Shown here in pieces: positions 33,580-41,921 of a stretch of DNA of 64,000 bases. This DNA comes from RYN-230 sp963717125. GTDB lineage: Bacteria; Actinomycetota; Actinomycetes; Streptosporangiales; Streptosporangiaceae. The DNA lies in NCBI GenBank assembly GCA_963717125.1, contig CAVQVG010000007.1, positions 1 to 64,000 on the forward strand, written 5' to 3'. Position 1 is the stretch's first letter; each line of letters opens with the position of its first letter. The notes under the pieces are model-generated. The model had not been told where the DNA came from and ran no database searches. It was given only the letters and a program-made list of their open reading frames with translations. A program made the position numbers and the translations under genes.

Positions 33580-34536
33580 GTGGTACTCGCACCCGAAGGA
33601 CGCAGGCTGCTCCGGCTGGAAGCCCGGAACAGCCAGACCCCCATCGAGAAGAAGCCGCCGTGGATCAAGACGCGGCTGCGCACCGGCCCGGAGTACACCG
33701 CACTCAAGGGGCTGGTGCAACGCGAGGGGCTGCATACCGTCTGCCAGGAAGCCGGCTGCCCGAACATCTTCGAGTGCTGGGAAGACCGCGAGGCCACGTT
33801 CCTGATCGGCGGCGACCAGTGCACCCGGCGCTGCGACTTCTGCCAGATCGCCACCGGGAAGCCGGAGCCGCTGGACACCGGCGAGCCGCGCCGGGTGGCG
33901 GAGTCGGTGGCCACCATGGGCCTGCGTTACGCCACGGTGACCGGGGTGGCCCGGGATGACCTGCCCGACGGTGGCGCCTGGCTGTACGCGCAGACCGTGC
34001 ACGAGATCCACGCGGCGGTACCCGGGTGCGGCGTGGAACTGCTGATCCCCGACTTCAACGCGGACGACGGCAAGCTGGCGCCGGTGTTCGCCGCCCGGCC
34101 GGAGGTGCTGGCGCACAACATCGAGACGGTACCCCGGATCTTCAAGCGGATCAGGCCCGGTTTCCGCTACGAGCGGTCGCTGGACGTGCTGGCCAAGGCC
34201 CGGGCGGACGGCCTGGTCACCAAGTCCAACCTGATCCTCGGGCTCGGCGAGCAGCCGGCGGAGATCACCGAGGCCATGACCGACCTGCGCTCGGCCGGCT
34301 GCGAACTGCTGACCATCACCCAGTACCTGCGCCCGTCCCCGCGGCATCACCCGGTCGACCGCTGGGTGCCGCCCGCGGAGTTCGACCTGCTCCGCGACGA
34401 GGCGCTGGGCTTGGGCTTCTCCGGCGTGATGTCCGGGCCGCTGGTCCGGTCGTCCTACCGGGCCGGGCGGTTGTACCGCGAAGCCATGGCGCGCCGGGCC
34501 GAACCGGGGACCGCGGTTTCCCACCCGGCCCGCTGA
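33580..34536 (+). CDS. lipA: Lipoyl synthase
   Basis: GTG at 33580; 318 residues. Two iron-sulfur cluster motifs are complete: CQEAGCPNIFEC for the sacrificial auxiliary cluster and CTRRCDFC for the radical-SAM cluster. Other family parts are EARNSQTPIEKKPPWIK, TGVARDDLPDGGAWLYA, NIETVPRIFKRIRPGFRY, and the C-terminal RSSYRAGRL motif with the conserved Arg-Ser-Ser-Tyr. It inserts two sulfurs into octanoyl groups placed by LipB, completing the cofactor of SucB. DUF4191 follows after 17 bases, the usual actinobacterial arrangement. Confidence 0.97.
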   Translation: MVLAPEGRRLLRLEARNSQTPIEKKPPWIKTRLRTGPEYTALKGLVQREGLHTVCQEAGCPNIFECWEDREATFLIGGDQCTRRCDFCQIATGKPEPLDTGEPRRVAESVATMGLRYATVTGVARDDLPDGGAWLYAQTVHEIHAAVPGCGVELLIPDFNADDGKLAPVFAARPEVLAHNIETVPRIFKRIRPGFRYERSLDVLAKARADGLVTKSNLILGLGEQPAEITEAMTDLRSAGCELLTITQYLRPSPRHHPVDRWVPPAEFDLLRDEALGLGFSGVMSGPLVRSSYRAGRLYREAMARRAEPGTAVSHPAR

Positions 34537-34540
34537 CTCG

Positions 34541-34553
34541 TATCCTGCCCTCC
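34541..34553 (+). promoter_or_regulatory. Leaderless-type -10 for the DUF4191 gene
   Basis: TATCCT at 34541-34546 is seven bases before ATG 34554. Confidence 0.45.
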
Positions 34554-35267
34554 ATGGCGAACAAGGCCGCAGGCTCGGCAAACCGGAAGGACGGCCCGGA
34601 CGGCGTCCCCCCGGGCCGCATCAAGCAGATCCGTATGGTCGCGGGGATCGTCCGCGAGCAGAACCCCCGGGCGCTCCCGCTCATCGCGCTGACCGCCATC
34701 GTCATCATCGGCGTAGCCGTGCTGGTCGGGCTGCTCACCGGCCTGGGCGGCGTGATCATCCCGTTCGGTGTGCTGGCCGGGCTGGCCGCCGCCATGCTCC
34801 TGTTCGGCCGGTTCGCCCAGTCCGCGCAATACGCCGCGGTGGAGGGGCAGCCCGGCGCAGCCGCCGCCATCCTGCAGAGCATGCGTGGCGGCTGGACGGT
34901 CACCCCGGCGGTGGCCGCCAACCGGAACATGGACGTGGTGCACCGCGCGGTCGGCAAGCCCGGCGTGGTGCTGGTTGGCGAGGGGTCGCCGAACCGGCTG
35001 CCCGGCCTGCTGGCCGCGGAGAAGAAGCGGATCTCCCGGGTCGCCGACACCTACATCTATGACTTCCAGGTCGGCAACGAAGAGGGCCAGGTGCCGATCA
35101 GGAAGCTGCAGCGGAAGATCATGCGGCTGCCGCGCAACCTCCGCGGCAGCGAGGTGTCCGAGCTCAACTACCGGCTCAAGGCGCTGCCGCAGTCAGTGCA
35201 GATGCCCAAGGGCCCGATGCCGAAATCCGGCCGGATGCCGCGGCCACCAAGGCCGCGGACGCGCTAG
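34554..35267 (+). CDS. DUF4191 membrane protein
   Basis: ATG at 34554; 237 residues. A cytosolic basic N terminus (GRIKQIRMVAGIVREQNPRALP) precedes two membrane helices (IALTAIVIIGVAVLVGLLTG; VIIPFGVLAGLAAAMLLFG). A conserved soluble part follows: GQPGAAAAILQSMRGGWTVT, RNMDVVHRAVGKPGVVLVGEG, and basic KKRISRV. The family nearly always follows lipA in actinobacteria but has no assigned function. It ends convergent to the RDD gene with a four-base overlap. Confidence 0.9.
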   Translation: MANKAAGSANRKDGPDGVPPGRIKQIRMVAGIVREQNPRALPLIALTAIVIIGVAVLVGLLTGLGGVIIPFGVLAGLAAAMLLFGRFAQSAQYAAVEGQPGAAAAILQSMRGGWTVTPAVAANRNMDVVHRAVGKPGVVLVGEGSPNRLPGLLAAEKKRISRVADTYIYDFQVGNEEGQVPIRKLQRKIMRLPRNLRGSEVSELNYRLKALPQSVQMPKGPMPKSGRMPRPPRPRTR

Positions 35268-35707
35268 GCCCTGAGCACGATGGTGTTGGCGGCGCGGTCG
35301 TGCAGGCCGCGCAGGTCCCGGTCGGTGACCAGCGGCGGCAGCACGCAGAGCAGCAGCACGGTGCGGACCAGGGACCAGAGGAAGCCGACCGGCCGGCCGT
35401 CCAGCCGGGCGACCCGGATGCTGCACACCCGCTTGCCGATGGTGAACCCGGTCAGCGCGGTCAGCACCCAGATCTGCACGGCGAAGATGAACAGCGTGAT
35501 CACGGTCACGTCGCTGTGCCCGAAGAACGCCCGCGCGATCACCAGGCTCAGCAGCCAGTCGATCAGCAGCGCGAGCAGCCGCCGGCCCATGCCGGCCACG
35601 GACCTGGGGCCGTGTTCCGGCAGCCCGAGCCGCTCTCCGGGATACTTCTGGTCGCCCTGGGTGCCCATTCCTGGCAGCAGGATCCCGCCCCACCGTCGCT
35701 CACTCAC
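35264..35707 (-). CDS. RDD-family membrane protein
   Basis: GTG 35707 is chosen from a TACCGT hexamer six bases upstream. 147 residues. A short cytosolic start (GDQKYPGERLGLPEHGP) is followed by the RDD domain with three helices: SVAGMGRRLLALLIDWLLSL, TLFIFAVQIWVLTALTGFTIGKR and SLVRTVLLLCVLP, ending in RDLRGLHDRAANTIVL. RDD proteins are small membrane proteins, some linked to ion exchange; the exact role is unknown. The gene is divergent from glnA, and the order DUF4191, RDD, glnA is conserved in actinomycetes. Confidence 0.9.
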   Translation of the reverse strand: MSERRWGGILLPGMGTQGDQKYPGERLGLPEHGPRSVAGMGRRLLALLIDWLLSLVIARAFFGHSDVTVITLFIFAVQIWVLTALTGFTIGKRVCSIRVARLDGRPVGFLWSLVRTVLLLCVLPPLVTDRDLRGLHDRAANTIVLRA

Positions 35708-35719
35708 GCTCCAACGGTA
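35708..35719 (-). promoter_or_regulatory. Leaderless-type -10 for the RDD gene
   Basis: On the minus strand TACCGT (35719-35714) is six bases before GTG 35707. Confidence 0.45.
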
Positions 35720-35833
35720 CCGCCCGTTATGGCCACCTGCCGCCGGGCCCGGCCGCTGACCGCTGCCGCCTCCCCAGGCCGCTGGCCTGCGCGAAGCTGC
35801 GCTCAGCCCCGGGCGCGCCTGTCCGGGGCAGGC

Positions 35834-35882
35834 GTAACACGTGTGAAACACTAGAGACACGGCTCGGTAATCGCTGGGAACT
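35834..35882 (+). promoter_or_regulatory. Two GlnR-type boxes upstream of glnA
   Basis: GTAAC-n6-GAAAC at 35834-35849 matches the GlnR consensus exactly; GTAAT-n6-GAACT at 35867-35882 is a weaker copy 33 bases on. They lie 130-178 bases before the glnA start, as in nitrogen-controlled glnA promoters of actinomycetes. Confidence 0.75.
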
Positions 35883-36011
35883 AACGTCCGAAGCGTTCCT
35901 GCCGCAGGCAGACCCCCCATGCGGCCAGATCTGCGTGGCCGCCTTCCCGCGGCCTTCAGCCGCGGCAGCCCGGGAGGCAACACCAGTATCAGCTCCGTTC
36001 AGGGAGGGTTG

Positions 36012-37436
36012 ATGTTCCAGAACGCCGACGAGGTCCTGAAGTTCATCGGCGATAACAAGATTCAGTTCGTCGATGTCAGGTTCTGTGACCTGCCTGGGAC
36101 CATGCAGCACTTCACGGTGCCGGTCGAGTCGTTCGACGAGAAGGTCTTCACCGAGGGCCGGATGTTCGACGGTTCCTCGATCCGTGGCTTCCAGCAGATC
36201 CACGAGTCAGACATGCTGCTGCTGCCGGACCCGGCCACCGCCTACGTGGACCCGTTCCGACAGCACTCCACCCTGAACCTGACGTTCTTCGTGCACGACC
36301 CGCTGACCGGCGAGCCGTACACCCGGGACCCCCGCAACATCGCCCGCAAGGCGGAGACGTTCCTCAAGGGCAGCGGGATCGCGGACACGGCGTACTTCGG
36401 CCCGGAGGCGGAGTTCTACATCTTCGACTCGGTGCGCTACGACACCGGGGCCAACTCTGGCTACTACTACATCGACTCGGTCGAGGGCGCGTGGAACACC
36501 GGGCGCGAGGAGGAAGGCGGGAACCTCGGCTCCAAGCCCCCGTACAAGGGCGGCTACTTCCCGACTCCCCCGGTTGACCACTACACCGACCTGCGCTCGG
36601 CCATGGTCCGCGGGCTGATCGACGTCGGCATCACGGTGGAGATGCAGCACCACGAGGTGGGCACGGCCGGCCAGGCGGAGATCGACATCCTGTTCGCGCC
36701 GCTGCTCCAGCAGGCCGACAAGCTGATGCTCTACAAGTACGTGATCAAGAGCGTGGCCCGGGCCGCGGGCAAGACGGTCACGTTCATGCCCAAGCCGATC
36801 TTCGGTGACAACGGCTCCGGCATGCACTGCCACCAGAGCCTGTGGAAGGACGGCTCGCCGCTGTTCTACGACGAGGTCGGCTACGCCGGCCTATCCGACA
36901 CCGGCCGGTACTACGTGGGCGGCCTGCTCAAGCACGCACCCACGCTGCTCGCGTTCACCAACCCGACGGTGAACTCCTACCACCGCCTGGTGCCGGGCTT
37001 CGAGGCGCCGGTCAACCTCGTGTACTCGCAGCGGAACCGGTCCGCCTGCGTGCGCATCCCGATCACCGGCTCCAACCCCAAGGCCAAGCGGCTGGAGTTC
37101 CGGGTGCCGGACCCGTCGTGCAACCCGTACCTGGCGTTCTCGGCCATGATGATGGCGGGCATCGACGGCATCAAGAACAAGATCGAGCCGCACGAGCCGG
37201 TGGACAAGGACCTGTACGAGCTGCCGCCGGACGAGGCGTCGTCCATCCCGCAGGTGCCCGGGTCGCTGGAGGCGGTGCTCGGCGCGCTCGAAGCCGATCA
37301 CGACTACCTGCTCGAAGGCGGCGTGTTCACCGAGGACCTGATCGAGACCTGGATCGACTACAAGCGGTCCAACGAGCTCGACCCGGTCCGGCTCCGCCCG
37401 ACGCCGCACGAGTTCGCCATGTACTTCGACGTGTAA
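36012..37436 (+). CDS. glnA: Glutamine synthetase type I
   Basis: ATG at 36012 after GGGAGGG; 474 residues, normal for GSI-beta. Signatures: FDGSSIRGFQQIHESDMLL (N-terminal Asp latch), the EAEFYIFD metal site, HHEVGTAGQAEIDI, MPKPIFGDNGSGMHCHQS (ATP and metal), NRSACVRIP and KRLEFRVPDPSCNPYLAF. The adenylylation site Tyr is in KDLYELPPDEA near residue 400. It makes glutamine from glutamate, ammonia and ATP as a cytoplasmic dodecamer. Control is probably by GlnR at the promoter and by the adenylyltransferase GlnE encoded at 47-50 kb. Confidence 0.98.
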   Translation: MFQNADEVLKFIGDNKIQFVDVRFCDLPGTMQHFTVPVESFDEKVFTEGRMFDGSSIRGFQQIHESDMLLLPDPATAYVDPFRQHSTLNLTFFVHDPLTGEPYTRDPRNIARKAETFLKGSGIADTAYFGPEAEFYIFDSVRYDTGANSGYYYIDSVEGAWNTGREEEGGNLGSKPPYKGGYFPTPPVDHYTDLRSAMVRGLIDVGITVEMQHHEVGTAGQAEIDILFAPLLQQADKLMLYKYVIKSVARAAGKTVTFMPKPIFGDNGSGMHCHQSLWKDGSPLFYDEVGYAGLSDTGRYYVGGLLKHAPTLLAFTNPTVNSYHRLVPGFEAPVNLVYSQRNRSACVRIPITGSNPKAKRLEFRVPDPSCNPYLAFSAMMMAGIDGIKNKIEPHEPVDKDLYELPPDEASSIPQVPGSLEAVLGALEADHDYLLEGGVFTEDLIETWIDYKRSNELDPVRLRPTPHEFAMYFDV

Positions 37437-37462
37437 CGAAGGCACCGGCAGCTCAGCACGAC

Positions 37463-37511
37463 CGCGAAGGCCGCTGGCCCGCCCACTCACGGCGGGCCAG
37501 CGGCCTTCGCG
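37463..37511 (+). terminator. Strong hairpin after glnA
   Basis: A perfect 21-bp stem (37463-37483 with 37491-37511) with a 7-base loop starts 26 bases after the glnA stop. There is no T-tract, which is common for terminators in high-GC actinomycetes. Confidence 0.75.
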
Positions 37512-37595
37512 TTGGCCTGGGTGGCACCGAGTGGTCACCGGCACCGGGCAGGATGGAGTCCGTCAGGCCAGCGCAGCCGAGCTACCGGGGCGGGG

Positions 37596-38303
37596 ATGAA
37601 CCACGACGAGCCGATCACTCTGGCCAGCCTGAACCTGCACGGCGGCCTGACCGCGCGCGGCGAGCCGTTCGACGTCGCGGAGGCCTGCCACCGGCTCAAG
37701 GCCGACGTAATCACGCTGCAAGAGGCGTGGCGGCCAGACGAGCAGCCGGACGCGGTCACCGGCGCCGCGGCCGCGCTGGGCGCGCAGGTACGGCACCGCG
37801 GGCTGGCCCGGAACACGAACCGGGCGCGGCTCGGCGTCGGGCCGGATACCGGTTCAGGCACCTGGGGGCTGGCCGTGCTGTTCCTGCTGCCGGTCACCGG
37901 CTATCAGGAGATCGAGCTGGGCCGGGCGCCCGGGGACCGGATCAGCCGGGCGGCGCAGGTGGTCACGCTGACCACGCCAGGCGGCGCGGCCCTGCGGGTA
38001 GTGAACACGCATCTCACCCACCGGTTCACCAGCCCGGTTCAGCTCGCGCGGCTGACCCGCCGGCTGGCGGCCGGGCCAGCGTTTCCGACGATCATCGTCG
38101 GTGACCTGAACATGCCGCGCTCGCTGACCAGGGCCGCGACCGGGTACCGCGCGACCGTGCGAGGACGGACCTACCCGGCCAGGCCCTGGATCCAGCTGGA
38201 CCACCTGCTGTGCCGCGGCCCGGTCCGGGTATCCGGCGCCGAGGTCGCCGACCCGGTCGGGTCGGACCACCTGCCGATCCGGGCCGAGCTGAGGGTGCCC
38301 TGA
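37596..38303 (+). CDS. Endonuclease/exonuclease/phosphatase-family protein
   Basis: ATG at 37596 after GGGGCGGGG; 235 residues. The EEP fold motifs are ITLASLNLHGGL (metal Asn), VITLQEAWRP (catalytic Glu), VVNTHLTHRF, TIIVGDLNMP (Asp-x-Asn) and the final GSDHLPIRAEL (Asp-His pair). There is no signal peptide. The substrate could be DNA, a phospholipid or a nucleotide; the sequence does not decide. It converges with the lipid kinase gene. Confidence 0.88.
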   Translation: MNHDEPITLASLNLHGGLTARGEPFDVAEACHRLKADVITLQEAWRPDEQPDAVTGAAAALGAQVRHRGLARNTNRARLGVGPDTGSGTWGLAVLFLLPVTGYQEIELGRAPGDRISRAAQVVTLTTPGGAALRVVNTHLTHRFTSPVQLARLTRRLAAGPAFPTIIVGDLNMPRSLTRAATGYRATVRGRTYPARPWIQLDHLLCRGPVRVSGAEVADPVGSDHLPIRAELRVP

Positions 38304-38304
38304 T

Positions 38305-39819
38305 TCACCGGCTCGGTGCGGGGCTCGCCCCGGCCGCCACCCGGGCCAAGTCGGCGACGGTGGACCGGGACAGCACGTGCACGGTGCGCGCGGCCGGTGA
38401 CTTGCGCAGCGCGTGCCGGGGCAGCCGGACCCGGAGCGCCCCCGGCTGAGCCTCGAAGACCACCGGCGACGTCATCCGGAGCGCCTCGCCGTCCACCCCG
38501 ATCTCCACCTCGGCGGCCGAGGTGATCTCGAACCGCGGCGCGGCCCACTCCATCCAGCCCGCGTACCGGCTGGCCTGGCCGAGCGCCTGCAGCGCGAAGA
38601 ACGCGTCCGCGGCGGCCGCGTCGCTGATCGTGACGGCCACGATGCCGAGCAGCCCGGTATCCAGCTGCTCCCGGGTGCCCGCGCCGCCCTCCACCGGCAC
38701 CAGCTGGTACGGGTTGTTGGAGATCAGGATGAGCTGCGCGGTCTGGTGCTCTTCCCCGCCCGGACCGGTGTAGCACAGGTCGAGCGGGTCGGCGGCCGGG
38801 CCGAGCAGGTCAGGCAGCATGGCCGCGGCGGTGCGCAGCTTGGCGTCCCGGTATTCGGGCGACTGGACGACCTTCGCGTACAGCCCGAGCGAGGCGTTGT
38901 TCACAAACGTGCGCCCGTTCACCGTGGCCAGGTCGATCCGCTGCTCCACCCCGTCCGCGAACGCGTCCAGCGCGCCGACCACGTCATCCCGGTTCAGGCC
39001 CAGGTCGAGGGCGAAATGGTTGCGGGTGCCCGCCGGGACGCACACGTATGGGAGGCCGGCCTGGGCGGCGACCGAGGCGACCAGGGCCTGCGAGCCGTCC
39101 CCGCCGGCCATGCCGATGGCGTCCGCGCCCTGGCGGACCGCGTCCTCGGCCAACTGGCGCAGGTCATCGCCGGCGGTGAGGAGAACCGGCCGGATCCCCC
39201 GGCGACGGCACTCGTCGGCCAGCCGGAACCGCTCGGCCTTCCCGCCGCCGGACTTGGGATTCATGATCAGCACGGGATGCTCGGCGTGGTGCGCCCGCTT
39301 GGCCCGCGCCGACTCCGAGCGCAGCGCCCGTTGGGTGCGGCGCAGCGCGTGCCGCGCGGCCAGCACGGACACCGCGGCGAGCACGGCGATCAGCAGCAGT
39401 AGCGGCCAGTTGATGTCCGCGAAGAACAGCCCCGCGATCGTGCCGGCCAGGGCCAGCCCGGCCACGCACAGCGCGATGATCCGGCGCAGACCGCGCCGGG
39501 ACACCACGTACCAGCCGCTGGTCACGCAGATCAGCAGGCCGGCCGCGACGATCAGGATGGCCAGCAGGTGCAGCGCGATGCCGATCAGGCTGAATCCGAT
39601 GGCAGCGATCAGGGAGACCAGCGCACCGACCGCCGACACCCGCTCCCCTGCCGTCGGCCGTTCCGCGACATCGGCCGCTGCGCGCCGCGCCACCGTGCCG
39701 TCGCGGCCGTCCGGGCCGTCCGGGCCGTCCGGGCTATCTGCGTCGTCGAAGCTATTCGGGCTGTCCGGGCCATTCGGGCCGGGCGGCCCAGACCCGTGTG
39801 CCGCCGCGTGATCGGGCAC
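38305..39819 (-). CDS. Diacylglycerol/lipid kinase-family membrane protein
   Basis: GTG 39819 (a second GTG lies two codons upstream); 504 residues. A disordered Asp/Gly/Pro head from 9-bp repeats (GPDGPDGRDG type) is followed by four membrane helices (about 55-150) and a DAGK catalytic domain: LIMNPKSGGGKAERF, LAEDAVRQGADAIGMAGGDGS with the GGDGS motif, VPAGTRNHFALDLGL and a C-terminal VGVDGEALRM-type beta domain. Such enzymes phosphorylate diacylglycerol or sphingoid lipids at the membrane. A PAP2 phosphatase is encoded divergently 89 bases away, and the two could act in opposite directions on the same lipid (inference). Confidence 0.88.
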   Translation of the reverse strand: MPDHAAAHGSGPPGPNGPDSPNSFDDADSPDGPDGPDGRDGTVARRAAADVAERPTAGERVSAVGALVSLIAAIGFSLIGIALHLLAILIVAAGLLICVTSGWYVVSRRGLRRIIALCVAGLALAGTIAGLFFADINWPLLLLIAVLAAVSVLAARHALRRTQRALRSESARAKRAHHAEHPVLIMNPKSGGGKAERFRLADECRRRGIRPVLLTAGDDLRQLAEDAVRQGADAIGMAGGDGSQALVASVAAQAGLPYVCVPAGTRNHFALDLGLNRDDVVGALDAFADGVEQRIDLATVNGRTFVNNASLGLYAKVVQSPEYRDAKLRTAAAMLPDLLGPAADPLDLCYTGPGGEEHQTAQLILISNNPYQLVPVEGGAGTREQLDTGLLGIVAVTISDAAAADAFFALQALGQASRYAGWMEWAAPRFEITSAAEVEIGVDGEALRMTSPVVFEAQPGALRVRLPRHALRKSPAARTVHVLSRSTVADLARVAAGASPAPSR

Positions 39820-39896
39820 CCGCACCCCCGGTACGAGATCGTCGGCCGCGCGGGCGGCCCCCGATGTCCCGCAGTAGTGCCGTATTACCTGGGTGT

Positions 39897-39908
39897 TAGC
39901 ATACGCGC
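39897..39908 (+). promoter_or_regulatory. Leaderless-type -10 for the PAP2 gene
   Basis: TAGCAT at 39897-39902 is six bases before GTG 39909. Confidence 0.5.
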
Positions 39909-40568
39909 GTGGCGGAACAGCAGGCAGAGCGTCAGCCCGCGATGGAGAGCGTCGCGGACTGGCTAGCCAGCCGCGCCGGTGAGTACGGCGACCCCGTCCG
40001 GCGCCAGCTCGTGGACTCGATCCGGCAGCTCGGCGCGCTAGACCGGGCCACGTACGACGCGATCGCCACCACCCCGACACCCGCCCTGGACGAGCCGTTG
40101 CGACGGCTGTCCCGGGCGGCCGACAAGTCACGGCTCTGGCTGGCCATCGCGGCTGGGCTGGCCATCGGCGGCGGCACCGCGGGCCGCCGCGCCGCGCTGC
40201 GCGGCGTGCTGGCCATCGGGGCCACCTCGGCGCTGGTCAACCTGGCTATCAAGCCGGTGTCCTTCCGCACCAGGCCGGATCGCGCCGAGGCCGGTGTGCC
40301 GGGCCAGCGGCAGGTCAAGATGCCCGGCTCCACGTCCTTCCCGTCCGGCCACTCCGCGTCGGCCTTCGCGTTCGCCACCGCGATCAGCCGGGACCGGCCC
40401 TGGGCCGCGCTGGCCTGCGGCTTCCTGGCCGCCGCCGTGGCCTACTCGCGGGTGCACACCGGGGTGCACTACCCGGGCGACGCCGTGGTCGGCTCGCTGA
40501 TCGGCGCCAGCACCGGCCTGGCCGTAGCCGGCCTACTCGACCACGGCTCCAGCACCGCCCAGCCCTAG
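39909..40568 (+). CDS. PAP2-family phosphatase
   Basis: GTG at 39909; 219 residues. The three PAP2 motifs are KPVSFRTRP, STSFPSGHSASAF and SRVHTGVHYPGD, giving the full set of Arg and His residues. Several hydrophobic helices surround them. A preceding helical segment (DWLASRAGEYGDPVRRQLVD) is cytosolic. It removes phosphate from lipid phosphates such as phosphatidate or undecaprenyl diphosphate. It is divergent from the lipid kinase gene. Confidence 0.92.
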   Translation: MAEQQAERQPAMESVADWLASRAGEYGDPVRRQLVDSIRQLGALDRATYDAIATTPTPALDEPLRRLSRAADKSRLWLAIAAGLAIGGGTAGRRAALRGVLAIGATSALVNLAIKPVSFRTRPDRAEAGVPGQRQVKMPGSTSFPSGHSASAFAFATAISRDRPWAALACGFLAAAVAYSRVHTGVHYPGDAVVGSLIGASTGLAVAGLLDHGSSTAQP

Positions 40569-40710
40569 CCAGGCTGGCCCGTCCGGCCCGGTAACCATGA
40601 GCCTGGCTACGTGGCCCGCGCTGAACTGCATCGGCAGTCACATCAGCCCCAGCGGCCCCGAACAGCCGACTGGCGGCCGCCCGGCTCGGCCCGGCTGCTG
40701 AGCAGCCGCC

Positions 40711-41454
40711 TTAGGCGGCGGCGATCTGGCCGTCTTCCAGGCGGAGCCAGACGTCCGCGATGTCGAGGAACGCGGGGTCGTGGGTGGCGACCAGCGCGGT
40801 CACGCCCTCGGTCCGGACCACGGTGCGGATCAGCCGCATGATCTGCCGGCCGGTCTCCGAGTCGAGCTGCCCGGTCGGCTCGTCGGCGATGAGCAGCTGT
40901 GGGCGGCCGGCCAGGGCCCGGGCGATCGCGACCCGCTGCTGCTGTCCGCCGGACAGCTCGCCGGGCCGCTGCCGGGCGTGCTCACCCAGGCCGACGATGT
41001 CGAGCATGGTGCGCACCCGGTCCTCCCGCTCCTGCGGGTCCGTGCCGGCGATGCGCAACGGGATGCCGACGTTCTCAGCCGCCGACAGGATCGGGATGAG
41101 CCCGAACGACTGGAAGATGAACGCCACCGACGCCCGGCGCATCAGGGTGCGCTCCCGCTCCCCCATCGCGGCGACGTCCCGGCCGTCGATGCGGACCGTC
41201 CCGGTGTCCGGCCGGTCCAGCCCGCCGATGATGTTGAGCAGCGTGGTCTTGCCCGACCCGGACCGGCCGGACAGCGCGACCAGCTGGCCACGCTCGATGG
41301 TGAGCGAGACCCCGCGCAGCGCGTGCACGGCGGCTGGCCCGGTGCCGAACGTGCGGGTGACCCCGCTGACCTTGGCCAAGACTGGGTCCTGCGCGGGTTC
41401 GGCCGTCGCCGCGGCACCGCGGCCCGGGTGCTGGCCCGTCGGCGGCTGGCTCAC
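40711..41454 (-). CDS. ABC transporter ATP-binding protein (MacB/LolD type)
   Basis: GTG 41454 gives 247 residues; the longer frame upstream is unlikely. Walker A is LSGRSGSGKTTLL, Q-loop region AFIFQSFGLIPILSA, signature LSGGQQQRVAIARAL, Walker B LLIADEPTGQLDSETG and the switch His in VATHDPAFLD. The LDSETGRQIMRLIR pattern is typical of ATPases for FtsX/MacB-like permeases. No permease gene is adjacent, so it is an orphan here. Upstream is a 10-bp repeat of GGGATCGTGC near 41485-41510. Confidence 0.9.
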   Translation of the reverse strand: MSQPPTGQHPGRGAAATAEPAQDPVLAKVSGVTRTFGTGPAAVHALRGVSLTIERGQLVALSGRSGSGKTTLLNIIGGLDRPDTGTVRIDGRDVAAMGERERTLMRRASVAFIFQSFGLIPILSAAENVGIPLRIAGTDPQEREDRVRTMLDIVGLGEHARQRPGELSGGQQQRVAIARALAGRPQLLIADEPTGQLDSETGRQIMRLIRTVVRTEGVTALVATHDPAFLDIADVWLRLEDGQIAAA

Positions 41455-41592
41455 TTGCGCTGTCCTCCCCTGACCGCTGGCCCGGCGGGATCGTGCGGGA
41501 TCGTGCGGGACCACGCGGAACGCGCCGGATCAATTGTTCCCTACCGACCCGACGCTTGGCCGGCCGCCAAGGTTCCCGCCCTGGACAGGCGG

Positions 41593-41814
41593 TCAGGCTA
41601 CGTCGAACTCGCCGTCCTGGACACCGAGGGTGAAGGCCTTCCACTCCTCCGGGGTGAAGGTCAGCACCGGGCCGTCCGGGTCCTTGGAGTCGCGCATGGT
41701 GATCACGTAGTCGCTGCCCTCTTTGGAGCCGGACACGACCGTGACCTCCACACAGGCCCCGCTGTTGCCGCCGCTGTAGGAGGACTTGCGCCAGCCGGCG
41801 CCCGTCAGGTCCAT
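41593..41814 (-). CDS. DUF397 protein
   Basis: ATG at 41814 gives 73 residues: GAGWRKSSYSGGNSGACVEV, VTMRDSKDPDGPVLTFTPEEWKAF-type core (here ITMRDSKDPDGPVLTF), end FDVA. DUF397 proteins usually follow an XRE-type regulator in actinomycetes and form small regulatory pairs. Here no XRE gene is next to it; the NYN gene is divergent instead. Its function alone is unknown. Confidence 0.9.
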   Translation of the reverse strand: MDLTGAGWRKSSYSGGNSGACVEVTVVSGSKEGSDYVITMRDSKDPDGPVLTFTPEEWKAFTLGVQDGEFDVA

Positions 41815-41909
41815 TCCTCGATCGCCTTCCTCGCCGTGTCGGTATGGGCGCCCGGGGACAGCGCCGTTGCCTTCAGTATGGCGCACCGGCCCGGGCTGGC
41901 CGGGGGTGT

Positions 41910-41921
41910 TACGTTGCCACG
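41910..41921 (+). promoter_or_regulatory. Leaderless-type -10 for the NYN gene
   Basis: TACGTT at 41910-41915 is six bases before GTG 41922. Confidence 0.5.

Noticed and set aside
36207..36833. Minus-strand frame opposite glnA
   Set aside because: Shadow of a highly conserved gene; no start signal or motif.
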